DNA of 64,000 bases. Source: Streptomyces niger. GTDB lineage: Bacteria > Actinomycetota > Actinomycetes > Streptomycetales > Streptomycetaceae. Shown here one piece after another: positions 8,018 through 16,607 of this stretch. The stretch's first letter is position 1, and each line of letters starts with the position of its first letter. The notes beneath the pieces were generated by a model. The model was not told the DNA's origin. It saw nothing but the letters and a program-made list of their open reading frames with translations, and did not search any database. Position numbers and translations under genes: made by a program. Location of the stretch: assembly GCF_000718305.1 (NCBI RefSeq), contig NZ_JOFQ01000028.1, positions 1-64,000 on the forward strand. Reading direction: 5' to 3'.

Positions 8018-9414
8018 GCAAGCACCGCCGGGCCTGAAGTGTCTTCGGACAGTGTGGAGGGGCGTACCAGAGCGCCCATGGCATACAGGTCGGTCATCAG
8101 CCGGCGCGGCACCCGGTTCTCCGCGTCCAGCAGCAATAACGGATCACGTGCCGTAACGGCCGCCCGCACCACGGTGAAGGCCTCGGCGTCGAGCTCCATG
8201 AGCTGCGAGGTGCGCGGAACGAAGACGAAACCACCGGCTGCCTCCGCACGCAACCGCACGTTCTGCCACGCGAGTTCGGACAGTACGGGCCCCAGCGGGA
8301 GCCGGGCCAAGGCGAGCAGGTCGAACCGGTGCACCAGGTATTCCACGCGCTGTGCGACGCGATGCCCGGCCAGGATGGACTCGCGAGCCGCATTCCCCAT
8401 GGCGGCGGCTGCAGCGGGCTCGGCCACCAGCTGCTCCATCGCCTCCCGTAGATCGACTTCGTCGACCACGAGCAGCCCGTGCCGCTCGTCCTCGACGAAC
8501 TCGGGGATGCCGCCTTGCGCGCTGGCCAAGACCGGGAGGCCGGCCGCCATGGCTTCCTTGAGGGCAAGCGGCCCGGTCTCCGGCACCGTGGTGGTGAGAA
8601 CGGCGGCGTCGCACGCGACGATCAGTTCGGCGACGTCTGCCCGGTGGCCGGGGAAAGAGATCAGATGCCCCACCCCCTGTTCTTCCGCATGCGCGCGCAG
8701 TTCTTCGGCCATCGGGCCGTGCCCGGCCACGACGACCCTCACCGAGGCCCTCCTGGACGCGTCCATCGCACCGACAGCGTCGATGACCTGGCCCACGTCC
8801 CCGTCCCAGGTCAGCCGGCCGAGCGCCAGGAAGGCGAAGCAGTTGTCGCTCAGTCCCAGGGCGGCACGCGCAACCTTGCGATCGGCAGTGCCGAGCGCAT
8901 GCAGGAAGTCGTCACCGACAGCGTTGGTCACCAATTCCACCTGGTCGTCCGCCAGGAGGCCGGCCGCTATGAGGGGAGCGAACTGACGCTCACGCTGCTC
9001 GTCCGACATGGCGAAGACGAGGTGCACATCCGCCATGAGGTCGCGTACTTCGTCGGCCGTGCCCAGGGGATGAACCGAAGGGGAAAACAGTGCAAATGCC
9101 TGCTTACCCTTGATCCGGGCCAATGCCTGGCGTACCACCTGAGCGTCCGAACGGCCGGTGGTGCAGACCACATGGGCATCGCCTGCTTCGAGCACGTGCA
9201 CCGCGGCTGTCACGGCCTGTTGCGGCTGATCCGCACAGGGCGGCAGACCGACGACGGGCAGACCCGCCTGGCGGCACGCCTCCAGCATGGCGCCGCCCTC
9301 TTCGGCCAGGACGGTTACAGCATGTCCGGACACTGCCAGCCCGCCCGCCACATCCAGCAGGTAGCGCTGCTCACCTCCCCAGGCCTGACCAGAGACTGTA
9401 AGGATGATGTCCAT
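8014..9414 (-). CDS. tunD: TunD-like GT4 glycosyltransferase with PqqD-like tail
   Basis: A 466-residue family-4 retaining glycosyltransferase. The N-terminal Rossmann half starts MDIILTVSGQAWGGEQ, and the nucleotide-binding half has PETGPLALKEAMAAGLPV, the E-x7-E motif of GT4 enzymes. TunD forms the unusual 1,11 trehalose-type bond, using UDP-GlcNAc as donor in known producers. The last 90 residues are outside the GT fold: GGFVFVPRTS, ELDAEAFTVV and a final L-x3-GAL helix follow the order of a small PqqD-like domain. The start at 9414 shares a base with the tunC stop (TAATG). Codon 426 is TTA (8137-8139). Confidence 0.9.
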   Translation of the reverse strand: MDIILTVSGQAWGGEQRYLLDVAGGLAVSGHAVTVLAEEGGAMLEACRQAGLPVVGLPPCADQPQQAVTAAVHVLEAGDAHVVCTTGRSDAQVVRQALARIKGKQAFALFSPSVHPLGTADEVRDLMADVHLVFAMSDEQRERQFAPLIAAGLLADDQVELVTNAVGDDFLHALGTADRKVARAALGLSDNCFAFLALGRLTWDGDVGQVIDAVGAMDASRRASVRVVVAGHGPMAEELRAHAEEQGVGHLISFPGHRADVAELIVACDAAVLTTTVPETGPLALKEAMAAGLPVLASAQGGIPEFVEDERHGLLVVDEVDLREAMEQLVAEPAAAAAMGNAARESILAGHRVAQRVEYLVHRFDLLALARLPLGPVLSELAWQNVRLRAEAAGGFVFVPRTSQLMELDAEAFTVVRAAVTARDPLLLLDAENRVPRRLMTDLYAMGALVRPSTLSEDTSGPAVLA

Positions 9415-10388
9415 TAATTGCGCACCCCCTTGCCGAAGATGCCGGGGCAGGAGCCCGGGATGGTCCACAGAGAGCCCATCAAACGCAGCGCTTGCCGCCG
9501 ATGACTCACCCCGCCGAGCACGGCGTAGGGCATACCGCTGTCCCGGGCCTCACTCAGACACTGCTCTATGAGCGTGCTCGCCACCGCCAGCGCGTGCCCG
9601 CGCACAGAGGGAGCCAGCGCGATCGAGGACAGCATCCCCAGGCGCGCGGTGTCGTAGGAGATGAAGCCGAGCAGCCGGTCCTTCGCGGGAAGGTCCCTGT
9701 CCTGGTCGACGATGATGACGGAGGAGATCGGATCGCGGGAGAACGACCGGTGGACCTCGCTCGCCCAGCCGCCGCCGAACGTCTCGCGGATCCAGTCCGT
9801 CAGCAGGAGCTGCTCGCTGGTCTCCGGCCTACGGACGCATAGGCTACGGCCGTCGACGCCCAGTGCCGCCGCGTTGCCGGCTGGCGTCCATGTCCGCAGA
9901 TCGACAAAGAGGTCGGCCCACTCCAAGCTCTTGTCGTCGCGGTCCGCGGCACTCAGCGATGTGTTTCCGGTGGGCACCCACCAGACGGCGTTCTCGACGG
10001 CCGCCGGCAGCTGGTCCGCGAACTCTTGGACGTCCAACAGGCCATAGGCGTACCCCAGCCACCGGAGGCGTTCGAGGGCCAGCTGCATCAACGTCCAGTG
10101 GGCCTGGGGCCGGCGGCCTGCATCGACGTCGGGCGCGACCTCGCAGGGCCCGACCGTGCCGGCCCCCCAGGAATTGATGGCGCACCTGCCGAACACGGCG
10201 CCCCCTTGCCGCAGTTCGACCCAGGACTTGCCTTTCGGCACAGCCGATGGCTCGTGGACCACCCGCAGTGGTGCAGAGCTCCACACGGATGCATCCTGTC
10301 CGTCAGGGGGAACTGCGACCGCCGGGGAGGCAGCCTGAAACTCGAAGGGCGGCAGATCGTACAGGCGGACGAGCGCTTCTCCGGGCAT
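9414..10388 (-). CDS. tunC: TunC-like N-acyltransferase
   Basis: A 324-residue protein whose C-terminal half looks like a GNAT acyltransferase: a beta strand (SSVIIVDQDRDL...GFISYDTARLGMLSSIAL) followed by a VRGHALAVASTLIEQCL helix in the acyl-CoA or pantetheine loop position. TunC attaches the fatty acyl chain to the deacetylated core, taking it from TunK or from CoA. It starts two bases after the tunB stop. The N-terminal half I can place only by gene order. Confidence 0.85.
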   Translation of the reverse strand: MPGEALVRLYDLPPFEFQAASPAVAVPPDGQDASVWSSAPLRVVHEPSAVPKGKSWVELRQGGAVFGRCAINSWGAGTVGPCEVAPDVDAGRRPQAHWTLMQLALERLRWLGYAYGLLDVQEFADQLPAAVENAVWWVPTGNTSLSAADRDDKSLEWADLFVDLRTWTPAGNAAALGVDGRSLCVRRPETSEQLLLTDWIRETFGGGWASEVHRSFSRDPISSVIIVDQDRDLPAKDRLLGFISYDTARLGMLSSIALAPSVRGHALAVASTLIEQCLSEARDSGMPYAVLGGVSHRRQALRLMGSLWTIPGSCPGIFGKGVRN

Positions 10389-10390
10389 CC

Positions 10391-11407
10391 CTACCTCACC
10401 TCGAAGCCTTCGAATATCTGCCGGTCGAGGAGCGAGGTCAGAGGAGGGGCCGACTGCTCGCCGGCAGCGGCGAAGTCCCAGAAGATCTCACGCAGCCGCG
10501 CCTCCGTGAACTCCTCTTGCTCCTGCGCGAGCTGGTCCTGACCCGCCAGCCAGATCTTCTGTACGGGAGCGTCCTTGGTGTTGCCCAGCGGCGCCGCGCT
10601 GTAGAGCCGGCTCATCGTGACATCACCGGTGGCAGAGATCGCAATGCTGCTGTCGCGCACCAAGTAGGGGAACATAACGACGTCTTGGTAGGGACGCAGC
10701 TGCTCGCCGGGTACGAGGTAAGGAGCGTTCAGGTTCAGGTCGAAGTCGGTCGCGGGAACGGTCTTCTTGAACTGAGCCACCTTTTCATGGATGGCCATGG
10801 TCTCCGCCTCGGTGAGCAGCAGCAGATTGCGCCCGCCGCGACCGTGCGCCCGGACCAGGATGAGATCCTGGCGACGGAATCCTTGGGCACGCAGGTACTG
10901 CGCCAGGTCGAAGACATTGTGCTGGTTGGTCTTCATGACCGTGGTGAGCACTTTGAAACTCTGCACCCGGTCACGCAGGTAGATGGAATTCTCGACGACC
11001 GTGTCGAAGACGTCCTTGAGTCGCACGGCGGCAAACGTTTCGCGCGTCCCGTCCATGCTGACGCGAACCGAGGAGATTCCACTGTCCACGATGCGGTCGA
11101 GCTGCTCACGGGTGTGAGCGGCGGCATTGGTGATCAGTGTGACGGTCGCATGACGTAATTTCGGCACCACATCCAGGAGCTGCCAGAAGCCCTTGCGGAT
11201 GGAGGGTTCCCCGCCGGTCAATGTGATTTCGAATGTTCCCATGCGGTCCAGGTCGAGCATGATCTCTTGCAGCTGCTCGATCGACAGCATCTTTCGCCGG
11301 ATGTGGGCAGGCACCTCGCCGGTGTTGGTCCGGCAATGGATGCAGCGCAGATCGCAGGCGTAGGTGACGTCGAGACTCGCGCGCACAGGAGCGGTGTATC
11401 CGGCCAT
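10391..11407 (-). CDS. tunB: TunB radical SAM C-C coupling enzyme
   Basis: A 338-residue radical SAM enzyme with a CxxxCxxC cluster motif (C18, C22, C25; ACDLRCIHC) and a GGEP SAM-binding strand. TunB is the signature enzyme of the family and is proposed to join the exo-glycal sugar to uridine-5'-aldehyde. The C-terminal part (MSRLYSAAPLGNTKDAPVQKIW) aligns with the frame of a SPASM region but has no cysteines, and the three motif cysteines are the only ones in the protein. It therefore likely holds one iron-sulfur cluster. The start at 11407 overlaps the tunA stop as TAATG. Confidence 0.93.
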   Translation of the reverse strand: MAGYTAPVRASLDVTYACDLRCIHCRTNTGEVPAHIRRKMLSIEQLQEIMLDLDRMGTFEITLTGGEPSIRKGFWQLLDVVPKLRHATVTLITNAAAHTREQLDRIVDSGISSVRVSMDGTRETFAAVRLKDVFDTVVENSIYLRDRVQSFKVLTTVMKTNQHNVFDLAQYLRAQGFRRQDLILVRAHGRGGRNLLLLTEAETMAIHEKVAQFKKTVPATDFDLNLNAPYLVPGEQLRPYQDVVMFPYLVRDSSIAISATGDVTMSRLYSAAPLGNTKDAPVQKIWLAGQDQLAQEQEEFTEARLREIFWDFAAAGEQSAPPLTSLLDRQIFEGFEVR

Positions 11408-12369
11408 TAGTTCGTTTCCTCCAACAGAACGCGTCGACGTGTATCGTCCATGTCGCGTGATTCCCACCAGGAGAGCGTTTCGTGTACCCCCGTGGCCATG
11501 TCCACGGAGATGTGAGAGGGGGCAAGAAGGCGGTCCTGCAACGTCGTACCGGCCCGGAACTCCGAGATTTCGTTGACTCTTCCGGGCTTGCGCACCGTCT
11601 CCGCCGTCGGGGAGATGTCCCGCAAGAACCCCACGACCTCGCTCACCGAATATGAGTGACCAGACCCCAGATTGATCACGGGAGCGATGTCACCGTGCGC
11701 GAGCATCTCCAGTTTGCGGACCACGTCCGAGATATACGTGAAGTCGCGTCGCTGCTGCCCGTCCCCCTCGATGGGCAGTTCGTTTCTGAGGAGGAGATTC
11801 GCGCACAGCCGTGGCACCAGGGCGTCGGGACGCTCACCCGGCCCGTACACATTGAAGAACCTCACCACCCCGACCTCGGGGAAGCCGCCGGCCCTCTGGT
11901 GCGCTTGTGCCAGCATCTCCAGCGCGACCTTGCTGGAGGCGTAGGGCGAACGGGGAGACAACGGGGCGTCTTCAGGAGTAGGCAGTGTCTCGGCCTGGCC
12001 GTAGACCTCGCAAGTGCTACCCACAATGACTCTCTCCACCCCGACGCCGGCGCACAGGTCCAGCAGATGTCTGCCGGAGTCCACGTTGTCCAGATAGTCG
12101 AGAGGCTGTCTGAAGGAACGGGGGACGCTTTTGTGCGATGCCAAGTGGTAGACCAGACGCACACCTTCCACGTCCTGCTCCGTCATGTCCAGCACCGGTT
12201 TCTCAAGGAACTTTCCTGTGCCTTCCGGGCTGATCAACGGTTCGGCGCGGAGGTCGTCGACAACGACGACATCGGCCTGCTCGGCGACTAGGTGGCGTGC
12301 GAGGTGGCCGCCGATGAAGCCGGCGCCGCCAGTGATGAGCACGCGGTCACCTGATAAGTGATCCGACAT
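11407..12369 (-). CDS. tunA: TunA UDP-GlcNAc 5,6-dehydratase
   Basis: A 320-residue short-chain dehydrogenase/reductase that makes the 5,6-ene of UDP-6-deoxy-GlcNAc, the first committed step. TGGAGFIGG binds NAD, the catalytic pair is in YASSK, and the stretches LVYHLASHKSVPRSF, STCEVYGQA and FFNVYGPGERPDALVPRL are as I recall them in the Streptomyces chartreusis enzyme. The ATG at 12369 follows GGGAG by seven bases. The 95-base gap upstream is the largest within the tun genes, so a promoter for tunA-N is likely there. Together with TunB and TunD it makes the cluster assignment firm. Confidence 0.94.
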   Translation of the reverse strand: MSDHLSGDRVLITGGAGFIGGHLARHLVAEQADVVVVDDLRAEPLISPEGTGKFLEKPVLDMTEQDVEGVRLVYHLASHKSVPRSFRQPLDYLDNVDSGRHLLDLCAGVGVERVIVGSTCEVYGQAETLPTPEDAPLSPRSPYASSKVALEMLAQAHQRAGGFPEVGVVRFFNVYGPGERPDALVPRLCANLLLRNELPIEGDGQQRRDFTYISDVVRKLEMLAHGDIAPVINLGSGHSYSVSEVVGFLRDISPTAETVRKPGRVNEISEFRAGTTLQDRLLAPSHISVDMATGVHETLSWWESRDMDDTRRRVLLEETN

Positions 12370-12464
12370 TTAAGAACTCCCAGGTATCAGTTTTGTTTTT
12401 CGGCTCGCCGGGGCAGGTGGTGTGTGTACGAACACAGGTTTCACGGGTAGCGCGCAATCCTGGT

Positions 12465-13190
12465 TCAGCCCTGGACGAGTTCGCTCTCCGGTAGGAAGGT
12501 GTCATGGTTCTCCCGGAACGCGATCCGTGCCTCTTCGAGCTGCTGTGGTGTTCCAATATCACGCCACTCACCCTCGAAGATGTATCCCCCGACAACACCT
12601 CCGGCGGTCCGTAGATTTTCGAGCAGCACAGGCATGTCGCAGGGAGTCTGGCCGGGCAGGCAGTCCAGGACCGTCGGTTCCACCACGTATATTCCGCAAT
12701 TGATCAGATGGTGGATACGGGGCTTCTCCTCGAAGGAGACGACACGGCTGTTGTCGTCGATCCGTACGACCCCATGCGCCAGTTCTGTGTCATGCGGGGT
12801 GATAACGATTGTGCTGTCGGCACCCGACCTGCTGTGGTGGGACATCACATCCGTGAAGTCCAGACTGGTCAGCAGGTCCGCATTCATCACCAGGGTGGCT
12901 TCTTGCAGCGGAGGTAGGAGCTTCAAGGGCCCGGCCGTCCCCATTCGTTGAGATTCCACGATGAAATCGAGTTCGAGGCTTCCCCAATTCACCGCGGCGC
13001 AGCTGGCTTTGATGAGGTCGGCTCGATGGCGCAACGAGAGGGTGACCTCAGAGAAGCCGGCGCTCCGCAACTGCCTGAGAATGATATGGAGTAAAGGAGT
13101 GCCTTCGAACTCCATCAGGGGCTTGGGTGTGATGGCGGTGGCCTGCCCTAATCGACGCCCCTCGCCTCCTGCTATCACTACTGCCTTCAT
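12465..13190 (-). CDS. Sugar-1-phosphate nucleotidyltransferase
   Basis: A 241-residue enzyme of the RmlA/ManC-like nucleotidyltransferase fold. The N-terminal signature is VIAGGEGRRLG, followed by the TPKPLMEFEGTPL loop, a metal-binding MNADL and a GEWRDIGTP near the end. It would activate a hexose-1-phosphate or hexosamine-1-phosphate as NDP sugar. It has no CBS or hexapeptide domain. Such a gene is not part of the tunA-N set. It lies between tunA and a 4,6-dehydratase on the same strand, so I infer that it supplies that enzyme. A GTG four codons upstream (13202) is an alternative start. Confidence 0.85.
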   Translation of the reverse strand: MKAVVIAGGEGRRLGQATAITPKPLMEFEGTPLLHIILRQLRSAGFSEVTLSLRHRADLIKASCAAVNWGSLELDFIVESQRMGTAGPLKLLPPLQEATLVMNADLLTSLDFTDVMSHHSRSGADSTIVITPHDTELAHGVVRIDDNSRVVSFEEKPRIHHLINCGIYVVEPTVLDCLPGQTPCDMPVLLENLRTAGGVVGGYIFEGEWRDIGTPQQLEEARIAFRENHDTFLPESELVQG

Positions 13191-13340
13191 ACGGTATCCC
13201 ACACTTTCGCGTTCATTCTGCGGGCGAGCCGAACCGTCGGCGTGGACGGACCATTCCGTAAATGCAATTCGGCAGGGCTGCTCACCGATCGCTGCGTACC
13301 TACCGGGGCCGTGGTGGCGATCCCGCGGTTATCCGTCAGA

Positions 13341-14339
13341 TCACACCTGATAGCGGTCCGTGGCGAAGAGATGCAGGTTCTCGGCGACCCATTCCGACGT
13401 ATTCTTGAGCCCGTCCTCCAGGGGTACGGCGGGTCGCCAGGAAGTCCACTGGCGTGCGCGGGAGTTGTCCGACTGGAGGCACTCCACTTCGCTGCCCTGG
13501 GGGCGCAGCCGGCTGGGATCCACCACAACCCGCGCGTCTCGGCCGGACACGGAGATCAACGTCTCGGCGAGCTCTCCGATGGCGATCGAGCGGCCGGTCC
13601 CGAGGTTGACCGCCTCACCTACGGCCCGGTCGCACTCGGCCATCGCCAGAAAACCAGCTGCGGTGTCCGTGACATAGGTGAAGTCGCGGGTCGGAAAGAG
13701 CGAGCCGAGCTTGATCTCCTTCGCTCCCGAGTGGAGCTGGGCCAGGATCGTGGGTATGACCGCCCGCGCGGACTGCCTGGGGCCATAGGTATTGAAGGGG
13801 CGTACGACCGTTACCGGCAGCTCAAAGGCGTGCCAGTGGGACAGCGCCACCATGTCCGCACCGATTTTCGACGCGGCGTACGGCGATTGGGGCTGGAGCG
13901 GATGCTCTTCGGTTATCGGGACCACGAGCGCGGTCCCGTAGACCTCGCTGGTGGAGGTGTGGACGAGACGACGAACGGAATGACGGCGACAGGCCTCCGC
14001 CACGTTCTCCGTGCCGCCGATGTTCGTCTGCACGTATGCACCGGGCGATTCGTAGCTGTAGGGAATGCCGATCAGCGCAGCCAGGTGGAACACGGTGTCG
14101 CAGCCTGCAACGGCGTCCATGACGCGGCCTGCGTCGCGCACATCGCCGGCAATGAACTCAACAGGGCTCGACGGGTGCAGGAAACGTGCGAGATAACCTT
14201 TCTCGGCGTATGGTTTGTAGTGCGCAAAAGCGCGTACGCGGGCGCCGCGCTCGACAAGCAGGTCGACGAGTGTGGATCCGATGAAACCTTCGGCGCCGGT
14301 TACTAAAACGGTGCGGTTGTTCCAGTCGAAGCTGTACAA
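13341..14339 (-). CDS. NDP-hexose(amine) 4,6-dehydratase, LegB-like
   Basis: A 332-residue SDR enzyme. TGAEGFIGS binds NAD, TSTSEVYGTA carries the catalytic serine/threonine region and YAASK the tyrosine and lysine. The block RPFNTYGPRQSARAVIPTIL and PTRDFTYVTDT is typical of 4,6-dehydratases of the LegB type, which act on GDP- or UDP-GlcNAc; RmlB-like activity on dTDP-glucose is the alternative. The product would be a 4-keto-6-deoxy sugar. The start is TTG at 14339, five bases after GGGGAG. No 4-ketoreductase gene is visible beside it, so reduction must come from elsewhere if the end sugar is a 6-deoxy-hexosamine. Confidence 0.85.
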   Translation of the reverse strand: MYSFDWNNRTVLVTGAEGFIGSTLVDLLVERGARVRAFAHYKPYAEKGYLARFLHPSSPVEFIAGDVRDAGRVMDAVAGCDTVFHLAALIGIPYSYESPGAYVQTNIGGTENVAEACRRHSVRRLVHTSTSEVYGTALVVPITEEHPLQPQSPYAASKIGADMVALSHWHAFELPVTVVRPFNTYGPRQSARAVIPTILAQLHSGAKEIKLGSLFPTRDFTYVTDTAAGFLAMAECDRAVGEAVNLGTGRSIAIGELAETLISVSGRDARVVVDPSRLRPQGSEVECLQSDNSRARQWTSWRPAVPLEDGLKNTSEWVAENLHLFATDRYQV

Positions 14340-14509
14340 GTCTACTCCCCGTGCGACGGTCGGTCAGAGATCGCACTGTCAACGGACGGAAGGGGATGCC
14401 CAATTATTTCCGGCTCAGCGGCGAAGCCGGGTACTGTGGCCACTCTCAGGCTCGCCGCGTCGGCCCTCGTTCTGCTGATGGGAAAGGCGCTGCAGCCGTC
14501 CACAATGGC

Positions 14510-15874
14510 TCATTGTGCTCTTGTCGGCGGCGTGGGGCGCATCAGCGCACCCATCTCGTGGAGCATTTCGACGGTGGCAGTGACATCGGTCTTCGGAAGG
14601 CCGAGCAGGCGCTTGGGAGTACGCGAAAGAAAGGAGTCCCGCACGATGCGATAGATCTCTGGCGACAGTTCAGAGATGGCCGAGGTCCGCGGGACGAATA
14701 CGAATCCGCCGTTTTCCTCGTCGCGGACACGGGCGTCGTCCCAAACGAGCTCATCCAGTGGCACGGTCAGCGGCATTTTCCTAATGGCCTGGCGGTCCAG
14801 GCAGTGGGCGAGGTGCCGGATGCGCTGTTCAAAGAGGTGCCCGCCGATGATTGTTTCCTGCGCGCGCCGGCCCATCTTTTTGGCCCGCTCCCGGTCGGCC
14901 GTGAGAGCTAGCATCGCCTCCACGAGTTCGGCGTCGTCGGACACCAACAGGCCATTGTCGCCATCCGTCACGAATTCCGGTATACCACCGGTCCGTGACG
15001 CGATGACCGGCTTGGCGACCGCCATGGCTTCCTTCAGGGCCAGGGGCTGCGGCTCCGGCACCACGGTCGAGAGTACGGCAACGTCCGTGGCCGCCAGGGC
15101 TGGAGAGACGTCAGGGAGATGGCCGGTGAACAGGGTTCGACCGGACAGGTCCAATTCCCGCACCAGCTGCTCCAATTTCTCGCGTTCCGGTCCGTCGCCG
15201 GTCAGGAGGAGTACAGCATCGTCCACGGCTTTACTCACTTGGACCATCGCACGTATGACCCGGTCGATGCCCTTCTCCCAGGACAGCCGGGAGGAAACGG
15301 TGAAGACGAAGGCGTCGACGGGGATGCCGAGTTCGGACCGCGCGACCTCCGGATCCACGGTGATGACGTGTTGGATGAACTTCCGGTCCACGCCACTGGT
15401 TACTATCACCATGTTCTTGTGCAACTCTTTGTGGTTGAACAGGCGGTTCGCCTGCTCAACAGAGGTTGCAATGACGAGGTCGGCTCGTTCCGCGAATTCC
15501 TTGGCGTCGCCGCTCTTTTCGAGCGGGAACGCCGAGAGGCGGTAGAAAACGGTCATCGGAGACCTGTGGCAGTCCTGCATGGCCACGTTCATCACGGCCG
15601 CATCATGACGGCCGGTCGCGCATACGATATGCGGGCCGTCCTGCGCATTCACTTCTTTTGCGATGGCGGCAGCCGCCGCCGCGCGATCCTCCGCGAAGGG
15701 AGCCACGGTCAGCGGCACGAATCCGAATTGCGCCAGTCTGGATTCGACCAATCCTCCGTCCTCCACGACCGGACACACCGAATGGCCGGAATCCCGCAGA
15801 CCAAGCAGCGTATCGAGCATGAACTGATGTTTCCCGCCCCACACACGGTCGGATATGGTGACAAGAATCCGCAC
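14510..15874 (-). CDS. Second TunD-like GT4 glycosyltransferase with PqqD-like tail
   Basis: A 454-residue paralogue of tunD. The N-terminus (VRILVTISDRVWGGKHQF), the donor-side motif PEPQPLALKEAMAVAKPV and the tail GGFVFVPRTS with a final MLHEMGALMRP all match TunD. It is first in the same-strand series and 170 bases ahead of the dehydratase. I infer that it uses the sugar nucleotide made by the two neighbouring genes to glycosylate the tunicamycin core or a related acceptor. The start is GTG at 15874 with AAGGGGG ten bases upstream; the longer open frame upstream has no protein-like character. Confidence 0.87.
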   Translation of the reverse strand: MRILVTISDRVWGGKHQFMLDTLLGLRDSGHSVCPVVEDGGLVESRLAQFGFVPLTVAPFAEDRAAAAAAIAKEVNAQDGPHIVCATGRHDAAVMNVAMQDCHRSPMTVFYRLSAFPLEKSGDAKEFAERADLVIATSVEQANRLFNHKELHKNMVIVTSGVDRKFIQHVITVDPEVARSELGIPVDAFVFTVSSRLSWEKGIDRVIRAMVQVSKAVDDAVLLLTGDGPEREKLEQLVRELDLSGRTLFTGHLPDVSPALAATDVAVLSTVVPEPQPLALKEAMAVAKPVIASRTGGIPEFVTDGDNGLLVSDDAELVEAMLALTADRERAKKMGRRAQETIIGGHLFEQRIRHLAHCLDRQAIRKMPLTVPLDELVWDDARVRDEENGGFVFVPRTSAISELSPEIYRIVRDSFLSRTPKRLLGLPKTDVTATVEMLHEMGALMRPTPPTRAQ

Positions 15875-16470
15875 GAAAGAATGCCCCCTTTTTTCTGTGC
15901 TGACTTGGCAGGTCATCGCCAACGTCAACGTCCCCAACTCTGAATTCGCCGTAGTTTGGTCGGGCGATGCTCCGGGCGAGCGTTGATGCTGACCTCGCCG
16001 AAGGCGTTGGCCCTTCGGCTGGTTGAACACGCTTGCGCGGAAGCTTCCAGACAGTTGTTCAGCCCATACGCACTCCGAGGTGGAGCTATGTAAAGGTGCT
16101 TTCGTCTTGAAAGACACTACAAGAACTGGATCAAGTAGATGCAGTGTGATCAGCTTCACGTTTGAAGCCTGATGATCGATGTAATGCCATGTTTCGCCTG
16201 GCCGGAGAGGCAGTACAAGATCCCCCTTTTCGATTGTCTACGAAAAGTCTTATAGAGCGTGACGGAAACCGTTCGACTACCCCGTCGGATCAGGCCATAA
16301 CCGGGCAGGCCTCTGGCATGTGCCCTGTGGTGAAGTCCAAATGCGGGCGGTGGCTTGGGTTGGTTCTGATTGCGGGGCAACTCGGCCGCTGTCGACGGCT
16401 ACGAGAACTGCAGGACCACTCTTGGCGCACGCCCGCACCTCGGGCCTCACTGAGCGATTGGTCCGCCGAT
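15875..16470. other. Gene-free leader region of the cluster
   Basis: No convincing gene on either strand. Base composition is less G+C-rich than in Block 3, and short A/T-rich stretches lie just upstream of the GTG at 15874. The region may hold the promoter of the three sugar genes. Two short open frames pointing away from the cluster have no recognisable motif and I do not call them. Confidence 0.4.
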
Positions 16471-16479
16471 TCGTTGGTT

Positions 16480-16607
16480 CCGCCAAGCCAGGTTCCGCGC
16501 CGGTCGGAAGTGTCTTCGCCGTTGAGCCGGCGGGCCGTCAGGTCGGTCATCGCGAGTCGGATCATGGCCTCGGAGTGATGGGGGTGGGGGAGACGTTCAT
16601 CGGGCTG
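16480..16607 (-). pseudogene. IS5-like transposase C-terminal remnant
   Basis: The minus strand reads DERLPHPHHSEAMIRLAMTD followed by LTARRLNGE. This matches the end of IS5/IS427-group transposases of Streptomyces, where an ARDYERxPxxSEAMIxxAM block precedes a short basic tail. No transposase core is found upstream in the same frame. The stretch 16608-17150 holds no gene I can support. It is further insertion-sequence debris at the right side of the tun cluster. Confidence 0.5.
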
